Of a stretch of 64,000 nt of DNA, positions 42,197 to 51,202 are shown one piece after another (position 1 is the stretch's first letter; every line of letters begins with the position of its first letter). The notes beneath the pieces are model-generated. The model was not told where the DNA came from. It did not search any database and worked only from the letters and a program-made list of their open reading frames with translations. The translations under genes were made by a program, and so were the position numbers. The DNA comes from Chryseosolibacter sp044507775 (GTDB lineage Bacteria; Bacteroidota; Bacteroidia; Cytophagales; Cyclobacteriaceae): the NCBI GenBank assembly GCA_044507775.1, contig JBIQIY010000013.1:1-64000 (forward strand). Reading direction: 5' to 3'.

Positions 42197-42325
42197 CCAA
42201 ATAGGCATTACGAGTGCCCGATAGTTAATGCTTATTATAATCAAAACCGCTAAAAACGATAACCAAATATTTTTGGAACAATTACCAGGGCTATCTAGGT
42301 GAAACTTATAACAAACTTTATTCAT
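41999..42325 (-). CDS. Small membrane protein, candidate immunity protein of the RHS toxin
   Basis: 108 residues, about three transmembrane helices (LSFLAVLIIISINYRALVM, IWLIIVLSIGIVAFSFVSLVG, LYLLVLGIINLMSFYILL). No known family. It starts two bases after the RHS stop codon, the usual place of the cognate immunity gene in polymorphic toxin loci. A membrane immunity protein would fit a phospholipase-type toxin. A decayed second copy is at 39826-40023. Immunity is inference from position only. Confidence 0.7.
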   Translation of the reverse strand: MNKVCYKFHLDSPGNCSKNIWLSFLAVLIIISINYRALVMPIWLIIVLSIGIVAFSFVSLVGFIYWIAMLWNDYSIGVRIQKVLYLLVLGIINLMSFYILLKVTSHPG

Positions 42326-42327
42326 AA

Positions 42328-44297
42328 CTATTTGCCTATTAAAGGAGGTGGCGTAGTCAAGAATTCATGAATTAACATTTTAGGTGCGGTAATTATTCCT
42401 AGCCCTACTCCCTGAATTAATGCATTGACTGCCGTACCAAAACTTATTGGCTTGTTCGTGACGGGATCAATCGCGGGGGTATATATCCAGATGTTTCCTG
42501 TGATAGGTCTCAATTGACTAGCATATAAGCCACTTATTGCAAGCTGACTCCTTACAAATTTCATATCAGCTTGTATAACTGAAAAATTTAATACTAAATC
42601 CAATCCACCTACAGCACCCTTTCCATCATAATCCTTGTCATGTATATAAGCTTGTTTATCACTGATATTTTTTGGACTCAGATCATAATTGTATTCCCCA
42701 TTATTTGATTTAGGATTATTCGGCCCTCCATAGATGTAGAACCAATTACCTACTGTTGAAGGATCAAGACATGTCGGACAACCCGGCCCTCCTTGCTGGG
42801 CACTAGTGTAGATATTGACCTCATCAATTGTAATTTTCCAATCACTCATCGAGCCATCGGGTCGACGATAGGCAACGGCATATCCGCTCGCGCTGACCCC
42901 TCCCAACCTCCGTGCTGACGCCGCATTGCCATAACTTGCCGCCTGCAGGTCTTGCATATATTGCTCCTTAGCGAAATAATTGTTCCATGCTGAAATTATT
43001 TCGGCACTAGTTGCCCCAGGTTGCGCTCCCGGACCGCCATCATAAGGGTCATACCAATCTGACCATGTATCCCCGTTAGGGTCGTTGAACATTACCGGAT
43101 TATTACCGGAATAATTGTAGGCAGACATATTCCCATGCATGAGGGCTAATGGATCTACCTGATGGAATCTTCCTATAGTTGGATCGTAATTCCTATAAAA
43201 TAAATCATAATAGCCCGAAGTATTGTTTAATTCCGACGCCGCATTATACTTAAAATCATTGACATTATTGTCCCTGGTCCAGCTCGTAGTTGCTTGCAGG
43301 CCAAACGGATAATATTCATTGTACTGAATAATATTGGTAGGTGTATATGTCATCGAAACGTCATCGAAGTAAACCGGAAGCTCCGTTTCATTTTCATTGG
43401 AAAAATATACATAAGCATATCCTTCCGCTTTCACAGTATATTCCGCCATCATATAATCATGTGGGACGTTTGCCTCAAGATCTTCAGTCTGTGCACCTCC
43501 ATCTATTTGCTCATAAGTAATGTCAAGAAAATTGTAGTCCTTATCTAGCAGGATGATGTTAACAAATGCCTTTGGATATATGTTATCGCCGGGTCCATTT
43601 CCTGCAGCTACTTCAGAACCCCACGTATTTAAACCCGACGAGGGCGTTTGTGATTCGCCTGGGGCTGGGGATGGCAGACTGAATGCGTATAGCAGCGCAG
43701 AAGCAAAACCGCCAAGATTACTTGGGGTCTCGGAAGGGACATAATACTTCGCATAAGCCTCTATCTTTATTTTGTCACCCGGATATACCTTGTAACTTTT
43801 GGCAAGCCCGGTCTGAGAATTAGTCCCGCCGGTGAGAAGGTATGAATAAGTGCCACTGGTCGTCCGGTTGAATATCGGAAGACTATTCCTGTTCGCGCCT
43901 GTGGGATAATTTTGGAATTCGGAAGTGGTAGCGCTTTCAAAGTTTGCTGTGGCAGCATCGGCCTGTGGAATCGATGAAGAAAATACCACTCTGGTATTTC
44001 CTTGCTGGTCGGGTATCGCATACTGGTGCTCTAGATCTCCCGAATAGTTTCGTATGACCCTACCCTCGGGGGCACCAAAGAATGCCAAAGTGCCGTTTTC
44101 ATACACGAAATCTTCAATATAATCTACGGTCGTTACCAGTGTGGGAAGGACAACTCCCGATCATTAATATTCCAGATAGGAATGGTGAACCGCATAGCAC
44201 CCGTGACATGATTAACATCAGGTTGTTGCGCGAGACCAACATTTGAAAGCGTTGGTATAAACACAAGAATCATTAGAGTAACACTAAAGCGTATCAT
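42328..44297 (-). pseudogene. RHS-repeat polymorphic toxin, internally deleted; PLA2-like tip
   Basis: The 5' remnant (44297-44133) encodes a signal peptide (MIRFSVTLMILVFIPTLSNV) and the opening PDVNHVTGAMRFTIPIWNIN of Bacteroidota RHS proteins, then shifts frame. A 592-codon frame (44106-42328) follows with a jelly-roll-like part (~50-250), the RHS-associated core (~261-346: YNEYYPFGLQ, YDPTIGRFHQVDPLALM, YNYSGNNPVMFNDPNGD) and a unique tip (347-592). The tip has YGGPNNP (459-465), H489-D490 in YIHDKDYD and D514, like the Ca loop and HD pair of parvoviral-type phospholipase A2. The ~1500+ residues of RHS repeats expected between are missing and the frames do not join. Confidence 0.8.
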
Positions 44298-45150
44298 CTT
44301 GGCAAAAAGAAGACAAATAAAGCATCCATTTGATACTGACATTATGAGAGGCATAGGCATGTAATTACAATTGTGCAATGAGAAAGCCAAGGCAAACTAC
44401 GCTAACCACCATTAACGATCCTTAAAATCCGCTTTCACCAACGAGCCCCTTTCCTAAGTAGGGTGTGGTCTTGAATCTCAGACAAGAAATACGGGTCAAG
44501 ATGAGAATCGCCAAATGCGTGACCTCAACATGATTACCTGACTCGCGACACCAACGGCTGTTTCCGTAGCCAAACCTAAATAATTACTTGTCGCGTCAAA
44601 AAATATTTACACCCTCAAAAACTTTTTGCTCGCCTCCAGCGTGTAAGTTTCCACCTTTGATTTTTGAAAATTTCAAGAGAACTTGCCTGATACTGCTAAA
44701 ACCGAAGTCGCTCTTCCCGAAAACACACCCCTAATCCGAACTTCTTGAAGAAATATGCGCTAAATACATCCCCCAATACACGGTACCATCAGGAACCTTA
44801 GCGGTGAAAAATTACCTGCGTGCGGGTTACGTTGAAATAAAGAAACAAAAACCATCCTGTGTCACAAGCTGTAACTATTTCAAAGGATCTTAACAATTTT
44901 AAGGCACCCCTAGGGGATGTCTAAATGTTGAGATAGCCGCGCACGCTTGCAGAAAGCGTAGGAACGAAACGGAAGGCCGCGAAATTTTTGTAATTCCCTT
45001 GGAGTAGCAGCGCCACGACCTTCTTATGGTTTTTCCCGGTCTTCTCAAGATGGACAGCGCATTTGCACGCGCACTACTTTTTGAGAGTATTGTTGAATCA
45101 ACTTCGATGTTCAAGCGTTGATGAACGCTGTATTCAATGATTGACAACAA
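44298..45150. other. 853-base region without a supported gene
   Basis: AT-rich DNA with stop-riddled frames. On the plus strand a 47-codon stretch (around 44751-44893, containing IPQYTVPSGTLAVKNYLRAG) looks like a remnant coding segment. An 83-codon minus frame (44899-45150) has no recognisable similarity. Neither is called as a gene. The end of the accessory island is close to 45150, where rsmG ends. Confidence 0.6.
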
Positions 45151-45780
45151 TTACAACGGTACGTAAACCACCTTCTTGGTCTCAAAAAACTCTTCCTTAA
45201 ATACCTGGCTGAGGTCAAACAACTGATGTGACTTTTTCAATTCGGCCAGTTCTTCGTCCAGGTCACCCCCTTTCAGGTAGAGGATGCCATTGTATAGTGT
45301 ATGCGTGGATTGTTTTTTCACCTTGCGGTGGACCCAGCCGTAAAATTCTTTCAGGCGTGTGACGGCACGACTGACGATAAAATCATATTCGCCTTTTATC
45401 TGCTCCGCGCGGATCTGTTCCGCGCGAACGTTTCTAAGTCCGATCCCGTCCGCCACGTTTCTCACCACCGTGATTTTTTTTCCGATGGAATCCACCAGGT
45501 GAAACTGTGTTTCGGGAAAAAGGATGGCAAGGGGTATACCTGGAAAGCCCCCGCCTGTTCCAACGTCAAGGATACTGGCTCCCTTGTTGAACGTTGCCAG
45601 TTTCGCGATCCCGAGGGAGTGCAGCACGTGATTGAGATAAAGGTTATCAATATCCTTACGGGAGATAACGTTTATCTTCGCATTCCATTCCCGATAAAGC
45701 GGCAAGAGCCGGGAGAATTGATCCTTCTGAACAGTTGTAAGATCCGGAAAATAAGAAAATATCAAGTCAGCTCCTTGCAC
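45151..45780 (-). CDS. rsmG: 16S rRNA (guanine(527)-N7)-methyltransferase
   Basis: 209 residues. Methylates G527 of 16S rRNA. The SAM-binding motif ASILDVGTGGGFPGIPLAIL and the N-terminal EWNAKINVISRKDIDNLYLNHVLHSL are typical, as is VSRAVTRLKEFYGWV. Start is GTG 45780 in the frame MQGADLIFSYFP. The gene follows the sigma factor gene at 11 bases in the same direction. Its ends are intact although it borders the decayed island. Confidence 0.96.
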   Translation of the reverse strand: MQGADLIFSYFPDLTTVQKDQFSRLLPLYREWNAKINVISRKDIDNLYLNHVLHSLGIAKLATFNKGASILDVGTGGGFPGIPLAILFPETQFHLVDSIGKKITVVRNVADGIGLRNVRAEQIRAEQIKGEYDFIVSRAVTRLKEFYGWVHRKVKKQSTHTLYNGILYLKGGDLDEELAELKKSHQLFDLSQVFKEEFFETKKVVYVPL

Positions 45781-45791
45781 GCTCAGTCAGA

Positions 45792-46400
45792 TCAGATATG
45801 ATCGCGTTTATTCTTGACCATCTCGAACATGAGCTCGCGGGCGCGGTGGAGTTGTGCTTTTACAGTTCCCAACGGTGCATCGAGTTCTGCCGCGATTTCT
45901 TCGTAAGACAGCTCATGGAAATAGCGCAGGCGCACAAGCTTCTGATACTTGGGCGGCAGCTTATCGACAAAAACCTGGATGAGCTCGGCCTTCTGCGCCT
46001 TGATCGTTTCTTCCTGGGGATCCAGGTTCTCGTCTTCGACATCGATTGAAACCGACTGGCCATCGTCATCGGTAAAAGTATTCTCGATACTAAGGGTATT
46101 CAGCTTCTTCTTCCGGATGAAGTCGATGGTATTATTGGTGGCGATGCGAAACAGCCAGGTACTGAAAGTAAAATCCTTTTTGAAGCGATGGAGGCTTCGG
46201 AAAGCCTTGGCGAACGATTCGATCGTCAGGTCTTCCGCATCATCCACATTGCGAACCATCTTGAGGATCATGTGGTAGACAGGTCTCTTGTAGCGCTGCA
46301 GCAATTTTGCATAAGCCTTGTCCTCACCCCCGACGGCCTCGTCGATCAGGCGAAAGTCCTCCACAGCCTTATCCGAAAAATCGCGTTTCAGTTCCTCCAT
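45792..46400 (-). CDS. RNA polymerase sigma factor, ECF type
   Basis: 202 residues. Region 2: LLQRYKRPVYHMILKMVRNVDDAEDLTIESF and TFSTWLFRIATNNTIDFIR (cited in part). Region 4: VRLRYFHELSYEEIAAELDA and GTVKAQLHRARE. A ~45-residue acidic linker (DDDGQSVSIDVEDENLDPQEE) separates them. No anti-sigma gene is adjacent; the upstream neighbour is a glycosyltransferase that it overlaps by 13 bases. Regulon unknown. Confidence 0.93.
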   Translation of the reverse strand: MEELKRDFSDKAVEDFRLIDEAVGGEDKAYAKLLQRYKRPVYHMILKMVRNVDDAEDLTIESFAKAFRSLHRFKKDFTFSTWLFRIATNNTIDFIRKKKLNTLSIENTFTDDDGQSVSIDVEDENLDPQEETIKAQKAELIQVFVDKLPPKYQKLVRLRYFHELSYEEIAAELDAPLGTVKAQLHRARELMFEMVKNKRDHI

Positions 46401-47509
46401 CGAATCTTTTTAGTAGTTAACGCCACGAGACCCGTTGAAAGATAATAAATCGCGTATATAAAATCTAAAACCGGCAAGGCCCACAGCGAAAAACGCAGGG
46501 ATGCCCTTTTCAGCATCGCCCTGACCAGTAAAAGTAACACGATCCACCGTAGCGCGAAAGGCACCACGATCAAATATGATTCGGTCAAGGAGGGAATCGA
46601 GGAAGCGGGAAACGTCATCAGCCAGACCATCAGTGGCAGCCAGGCAGCCCAGGTAACGATCCAGCTAGCGCTGAACAGCCCCAGCAGAAAGCGGTGCGAG
46701 AAGCGATAGCGCTTGCCGACGGACAGATGCCGGACTTTCTGTTGATAGAAAGATCGCCAGGTAGTCTCCGGCAGGGATTGCATCTGACTTTCCGCCGCGA
46801 GTTCCAGTCGCGTGTTATTACCGCGCGCGTGGATATTCACAAAGAGATCGTCGTCGCCACCAGTCACATGAAGAAAATTATTAAATCCTTTTTCTTCCAG
46901 AAACATGGACTTCCGGTAAGCGAGGTTCCTCCCTACACCCATGTACGGATTTTTCAGCCATCCGAAAGAAAAATACTGGATGGCCGTCAGGATCGTTTCA
47001 AAGCGAATGAAAAGATTGAGTATACCGGATTTTCGCATGTATGGCGAGAACCCGAGTACAAATTTTGTGTCGTCGGTAAAATGCCGACTCATAGTTTGAA
47101 TCCATTTTGTAGTAAGCGGGCGACAGTCGGCATCCGTGAGCAGGATCCACTCGTGCGCAGCCGCTTTGATTCCCAGAGTGATACCGTATTTCTTTCCATT
47201 GACGCGCTGCGGAGTCTCTTTGACATTCACCATCCTCAGCCGGGGGTCCCTCTTTGATTCCTGGAGAAGATAATCAAAAGTGCTGTCGTTGGAGCGGTCA
47301 TTCACTACGATTACCTCGAAGTCGGGATAATCCTGCGACAGCAACTGGGGGACCAACTCCCGGAGGTTTTCAGCCTCATCGTGCGCACAGACTATGACTG
47401 AAACGGGCGCAGGTGACGTGGCACCATCAGATGGTGTTCGTCTGAAGGCAAACAAAAAAGTAAAAAGATAGACCAGCTGAATGCCAGCGGCTATCAGAAA
47501 AACAATCAT
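46388..47509 (-). CDS. Membrane-bound family 2 glycosyltransferase
   Basis: 373 residues from ATG 47509 (MIVFLIAAGIQLVYLFTFLF); a TTG four codons upstream is open. One N-terminal helix, a GT-A domain with VIVCAHDEAENLRELVPQLL, VVNDRSNDST (first DxD-like), TDADCRP (second D), GGDDDLFVNI and the Q-x-x-R-W-like QQKVRHLS, then three C-terminal helices. This is a processive/cell-wall-type GT2 layout. The end overlaps the sigma factor start by 13 bases. Product unknown. Confidence 0.9.
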   Translation of the reverse strand: MIVFLIAAGIQLVYLFTFLFAFRRTPSDGATSPAPVSVIVCAHDEAENLRELVPQLLSQDYPDFEVIVVNDRSNDSTFDYLLQESKRDPRLRMVNVKETPQRVNGKKYGITLGIKAAAHEWILLTDADCRPLTTKWIQTMSRHFTDDTKFVLGFSPYMRKSGILNLFIRFETILTAIQYFSFGWLKNPYMGVGRNLAYRKSMFLEEKGFNNFLHVTGGDDDLFVNIHARGNNTRLELAAESQMQSLPETTWRSFYQQKVRHLSVGKRYRFSHRFLLGLFSASWIVTWAAWLPLMVWLMTFPASSIPSLTESYLIVVPFALRWIVLLLLVRAMLKRASLRFSLWALPVLDFIYAIYYLSTGLVALTTKKIRWRN

Positions 47510-47676
47510 CAGGATCTGCAACGGCTACTCGGATTTGAGCACAAAGATAGCTTTTGAAGGTGAGCGGAAAAGGATTTTTGCGTGGGCCAAAACAAAAAAA
47601 CTTACAGCACCGCTAACAGAAATTCTGTGCCGGATGTAATAATATAGTGAGATTTCGATTGAAAAGCGAGAAAAAA

Positions 47677-47712
47677 GTACGAATTGTGTACGCCCACAAT
47701 TATATTTCGTAC
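47677..47712. promoter_or_regulatory. Palindromic operator candidate of the LacI-type regulator
   Basis: GTACGAA (47677-47683) pairs with TTCGTAC (47706-47712), and inside it ATTGTG (47683-47688) is inverted by CACAAT (47695-47700). Lies 42 bases before the LacI-type gene. Nested but not exactly concentric arms (offset 3 bases). Possibly autoregulatory; no test in sequence. Confidence 0.5.
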
Positions 47713-47753
47713 GGGAACGAATTCCATTACACCGCAGACCTCACGTTGCTCGC

Positions 47754-48842
47754 ATGAATGCAAAGAATGTACGGATCAAAGATATAGCTCAGTTGTCAGG
47801 GGTGTCAGTTGGAACCGTTGACCGTGTACTCCACAACCGCGGCAGGGTTTCCGAGCAGGCGCTGAAAAAAGTGCTAACCGTACTGGATCAGATCGAATAC
47901 AAACCCAACGTCATTGCGCGGACACTCGGCTCGAACAAGACCTATCGCATTGCTGCGTTGATTCCGGACCCCGCGCAGGACCCCTACTGGGCTTCGTCGA
48001 AGGCTGGCATCGATCAGGCACAAACCGAATGGCTTCGCTACGGAGTAAACATCGTCCCCTACTGCTTCGACCTCTACGAAAAAGAATCCTTTCGTGCCGT
48101 AGCCGAGACCGTGGCGAATGATCCTCCCGATGGCCTGCTCATCGCACCCATCTTTTATCACGAGACGCTGCCCTTCTTCAAACGTTTTCAGGAAATCGGG
48201 ATACCCTACGTGTTGTTCAACACCAACATTGAGGAAGCGTCGTCGCTGAGTTTCATAGGACAAGATCTCTATCAAAGCGGCAAGGTTGGCGGCGAGCTAA
48301 TGCACCTCGCCACCCGGACCGAGTCAGGCATTCTCGCCATGCTGCACATAAATGAAGACCTGGGCAACTCGGTCCACCTCGCTGAAAAAGAGCGCGGCTT
48401 CAGGGACTACTTCAAATGCAAAAGCGAGTGCAACTTCGATATCCGGACATTCAATCTTTATAACCCCTCAAAGGTGACGCTCGAGGAGCAGCTGAATTCT
48501 TTGTTGGAGGAAAAGTCACTGAAAGGAATTTTCGTCAGCACCTCCAAAGGCACGTATGGTCTTGCCTCCTTTCTTGAGCGACGGAACCAACACGGGCTCA
48601 AACTTATCGGATATGACATGCTGGAGGAGAACATCCGGTATATGCAGAAGGGAATCATCAATTTCCTCATCCATCAGAACCCACAGCGCCAGGCTTTCCT
48701 CGGTATCAACCATCTTGTCGGTCACTTGATCCTGCGAAAGCAGGCGCCGCCCCAGGAACTTCTTCCGCTGGAGATCATCTCGCCCGAAAACATCAACTCT
48801 TATCTGAATCCGGTGAACAGAGATTCCAGCGTCGCCGTTTGA
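47754..48842 (+). CDS. LacI-family transcriptional regulator
   Basis: 362 residues. The LacI helix-turn-helix and hinge are complete: VRIKDIAQLSGVSVGTVDRVLHNRGRVSEQ and PNVIARTLGSNKTYRIA (cited in part). The rest is a type 1 periplasmic-binding-fold effector domain (AALIPDPAQDPYWASSKAGI ... GLASFLERRNQHGLKLIGYD). The effector is probably a sugar or sugar acid. No sugar utilisation operon is adjacent, so targets lie elsewhere or are itself via the palindrome at 47677-47712. It is followed by tgt with a separate promoter box. Confidence 0.93.
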   Translation: MNAKNVRIKDIAQLSGVSVGTVDRVLHNRGRVSEQALKKVLTVLDQIEYKPNVIARTLGSNKTYRIAALIPDPAQDPYWASSKAGIDQAQTEWLRYGVNIVPYCFDLYEKESFRAVAETVANDPPDGLLIAPIFYHETLPFFKRFQEIGIPYVLFNTNIEEASSLSFIGQDLYQSGKVGGELMHLATRTESGILAMLHINEDLGNSVHLAEKERGFRDYFKCKSECNFDIRTFNLYNPSKVTLEEQLNSLLEEKSLKGIFVSTSKGTYGLASFLERRNQHGLKLIGYDMLEENIRYMQKGIINFLIHQNPQRQAFLGINHLVGHLILRKQAPPQELLPLEIISPENINSYLNPVNRDSSVAV

Positions 48843-48893
48843 CAGCGGAGGTGCAATTGAACGCTGACCGACCATATATTGCCGCGTTATTCC

Positions 48894-48901
48894 TATTTTT
48901 G
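48894..48901 (+). promoter_or_regulatory. -7 promoter box for tgt
   Basis: TATTTTTG, perfect TAnnTTTG, eight bases before the ATG at 48909. Confidence 0.5.
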
Positions 48902-48908
48902 CGCGTTT

Positions 48909-50039
48909 ATGAAATTCAACCTGATTTCGAGAGACCCGGCATCTTCAGCGAGGGCCGGTATCCTTTCGACAGCTCACGGCGACATTGAAACGCCGATTTT
49001 TATGCCCGTGGGCACAGCTGGTTCGGTCAAGGCCGTACATCAGCGCGAACTCGAGAATGATGTACAGGCACAGATCATACTTGGAAACACCTATCATCTC
49101 TACCTGCGTCCGGGAATACCGTTGCTGGAAAAGGCGGGTGGCCTGCACAAGTTCAACGGCTGGAGCAAACCCATCCTGACCGACAGCGGCGGATACCAGG
49201 TGTATTCCCTGGCGGATAACCGAAAGATTTCAAATGAAGGCTTCGCTTTCAGATCACACATCGACGGTTCGCCCCACACTTTCTCGCCGGAAGGTGTCAT
49301 CGACATTCAACGCTCGATCGGCGCAGACATCGTCATGGCCTTCGATGAGTGCACGCCCTATCCATGTGAGTATGATTACGCGAGAAAATCCATGGACCTT
49401 ACGCATCGGTGGCTTGCACGCTGTGTGACGAGGATGAAGGAAACTTCACCCGCTTATGGATACGAGCAGGCGCTATTTCCTATCGTCCAGGGCAGCACCT
49501 ACCCCGACCTCCGCCGGCAGTCTGCGGAATTCATCGCCGCACAGGATCAACCGGGCAATGCCATCGGTGGCCTGTCAGTAGGCGAGCCACATGAAGACAT
49601 GTACGCGATGACGGCACTGGTTTGCAGCATACTCCCGGGGGACAAACCCCGGTACCTGATGGGGGTCGGTACCCCCGAGAATATTCTCGAATGCATTGCC
49701 CTGGGCATTGACATGTTCGATTGTGTGATGCCCACGCGCAACGCCCGCAACGGGATGCTGTTCACCTCGCAAGGGATCATCAATATCCGCAACGAAAAAT
49801 GGAAGGATGACCTTTCACCGATCGACGAGGAACTGGGGGGATATGCCTCCACGTTCTACTCCAAGGCTTATTTGAGGCATCTTATTATCAATAAGGAAAT
49901 ATTAGGCGCACAAATTGCTACCCTTCAGAACCTTACCTTTTACCTTTGGCTGGTTAAGGAAGCGCGAAATCACATCCGGGCCGGTACATTTGCGAGCTGG
50001 AAGAATGCCATGGTAAAAAAAGTGGCGCAGCGGTTGTGA
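48909..50039 (+). CDS. tgt: tRNA-guanine transglycosylase (queuine/preQ1)
   Basis: Exchanges G34 for preQ1 in GUN-anticodon tRNAs. 376 residues from ATG 48909; the frame opens at a TTG 10 codons earlier but the family starts at MKFNLISRDPASSARAG. Asp of LTDSGGYQVYSL, DECTPYPCEYDYARKSMDLT and GGLSVGEPHEDM (nucleophile region), plus the substrate loop PRYLMGVGTPENILE. The zinc-ligand cysteines typical near the C-terminus are not evident in the usual form (ends ...HIRAGTFASWKNAMVKKVAQR). Followed by lptG-like gene. Confidence 0.93.
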   Translation: MKFNLISRDPASSARAGILSTAHGDIETPIFMPVGTAGSVKAVHQRELENDVQAQIILGNTYHLYLRPGIPLLEKAGGLHKFNGWSKPILTDSGGYQVYSLADNRKISNEGFAFRSHIDGSPHTFSPEGVIDIQRSIGADIVMAFDECTPYPCEYDYARKSMDLTHRWLARCVTRMKETSPAYGYEQALFPIVQGSTYPDLRRQSAEFIAAQDQPGNAIGGLSVGEPHEDMYAMTALVCSILPGDKPRYLMGVGTPENILECIALGIDMFDCVMPTRNARNGMLFTSQGIINIRNEKWKDDLSPIDEELGGYASTFYSKAYLRHLIINKEILGAQIATLQNLTFYLWLVKEARNHIRAGTFASWKNAMVKKVAQRL

Positions 50040-50065
50040 TCGCCACCGATGCGACGAATTAAGAA

Positions 50066-51202
50066 ATGAAGATTCTCGATAAATATATTCTCAAGACGCT
50101 TCTGAGCACATTCTTCTTCGTGGTGGTCATCCTCCTCGCGGTCATTACGGTGATCGACCTCACAGAGAAGATGGACAAATTTGCCAAGGCGGGTGTCTCG
50201 GCCGGGCAGATTGCCGTTTATTATCTCGATTATATTTCGTGGATCGGAAGCTTTATCGCGCCGATCACCATGTTCATCGCCACGGTGTATGTATGCGCCC
50301 GAATGGCCGGGCACACCGAGGTGATCGCCGCTCTCAGCAGTGGAATCAGCTTCAAACGCTTTCTAATGCCCTTCCTCGCAGGGGCCGTAATCGTCGGAGG
50401 CATCAGCTTCTTTCTGAATGGCTGGATCATTCCTAATTCAAATAAATCGCGTCTGGAGTTCGAGGTACAGTATATCAAGAACAAATACTACTTCGACAAA
50501 CGCAATATCCACATCCAGGTGGCTCCTGATATCTATCTCTACCTGCAGAGCTATAACAACAACTCCAACACAGGATATCATTTTTCGATCGAGCGATTTC
50601 ACGAGAACCGCCTCATCGAAAAGCTGACGGCAAGCCGGATTGAATGGGATACGGCGAAACAGAAGTGGACGTTGCGCGACTACAAGATCCGCAAGATCGA
50701 TCGCATCTTTGAATCCACGACCCGCCCTGAAGCCGTGGCGGGTTTTGAGAAAACTAAAATGGTGCTGAGCCGCGACAGCCTCATAGAAGGTGAAAGCCTT
50801 GACACCGCGCTGGTCATCCATCCGAAAGAATTTGAAAGCGATTACCGCAAGTACGACGGCATGACCCTCCGTGAACTGAATGAATATATCAGAACACTTC
50901 GGGCGAGAGGATCTACAGGCGTCGAAGTTTATGAAGTGGAGAAATACACGCGATACTCCGCTCCTTTTACCATCATCATTCTCGTATTTATGGGAGTGAT
51001 CGTGTCGTCGCGCAAGAGCCGCGGGGGAACCGGCCTGCAGATTGCGGTCGGATTCTTTCTCTCCTTCATCTTCATCCTGTTCTTCACGCTGTTCCGCACT
51101 TTTGCCGAGGCCGGATCTACGCCGCCGGAGATCTCGGTATGGATTCCCAACATAATTTTCGGGATTATTTCACTGGGCATGTATAAATACGTTCCGCGTT
51201 AA
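50066..51202 (+). CDS. LptF/LptG-family permease (LPS export)
   Basis: 378 residues with six transmembrane helices, three at the N-terminus (STFFFVVVILLAVITVI, IAPITMFIATVYVCARMAG, LAGAVIVGGISFFLNGWII) and three at the C-terminus, flanking a ~200-residue periplasmic beta-jelly-roll-like domain. Together with LptB and its partner it forms the inner-membrane LPS extractor. The paralogue (LptF versus LptG) cannot be assigned. The stop overlaps the next gene by one base (TAATG). Confidence 0.9.
   Translation: MKILDKYILKTLLSTFFFVVVILLAVITVIDLTEKMDKFAKAGVSAGQIAVYYLDYISWIGSFIAPITMFIATVYVCARMAGHTEVIAALSSGISFKRFLMPFLAGAVIVGGISFFLNGWIIPNSNKSRLEFEVQYIKNKYYFDKRNIHIQVAPDIYLYLQSYNNNSNTGYHFSIERFHENRLIEKLTASRIEWDTAKQKWTLRDYKIRKIDRIFESTTRPEAVAGFEKTKMVLSRDSLIEGESLDTALVIHPKEFESDYRKYDGMTLRELNEYIRTLRARGSTGVEVYEVEKYTRYSAPFTIIILVFMGVIVSSRKSRGGTGLQIAVGFFLSFIFILFFTLFRTFAEAGSTPPEISVWIPNIIFGIISLGMYKYVPR

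Noticed and set aside
44899..45150. 83-residue minus-strand frame next to rsmG
   Set aside because: No recognised domain and biased composition; treated as chance or decayed sequence.
48909..50039. Archaeal-type tgt or queuosine salvage cluster
   Set aside because: No queuosine biosynthesis genes are nearby and the motifs fit the ordinary bacterial enzyme.
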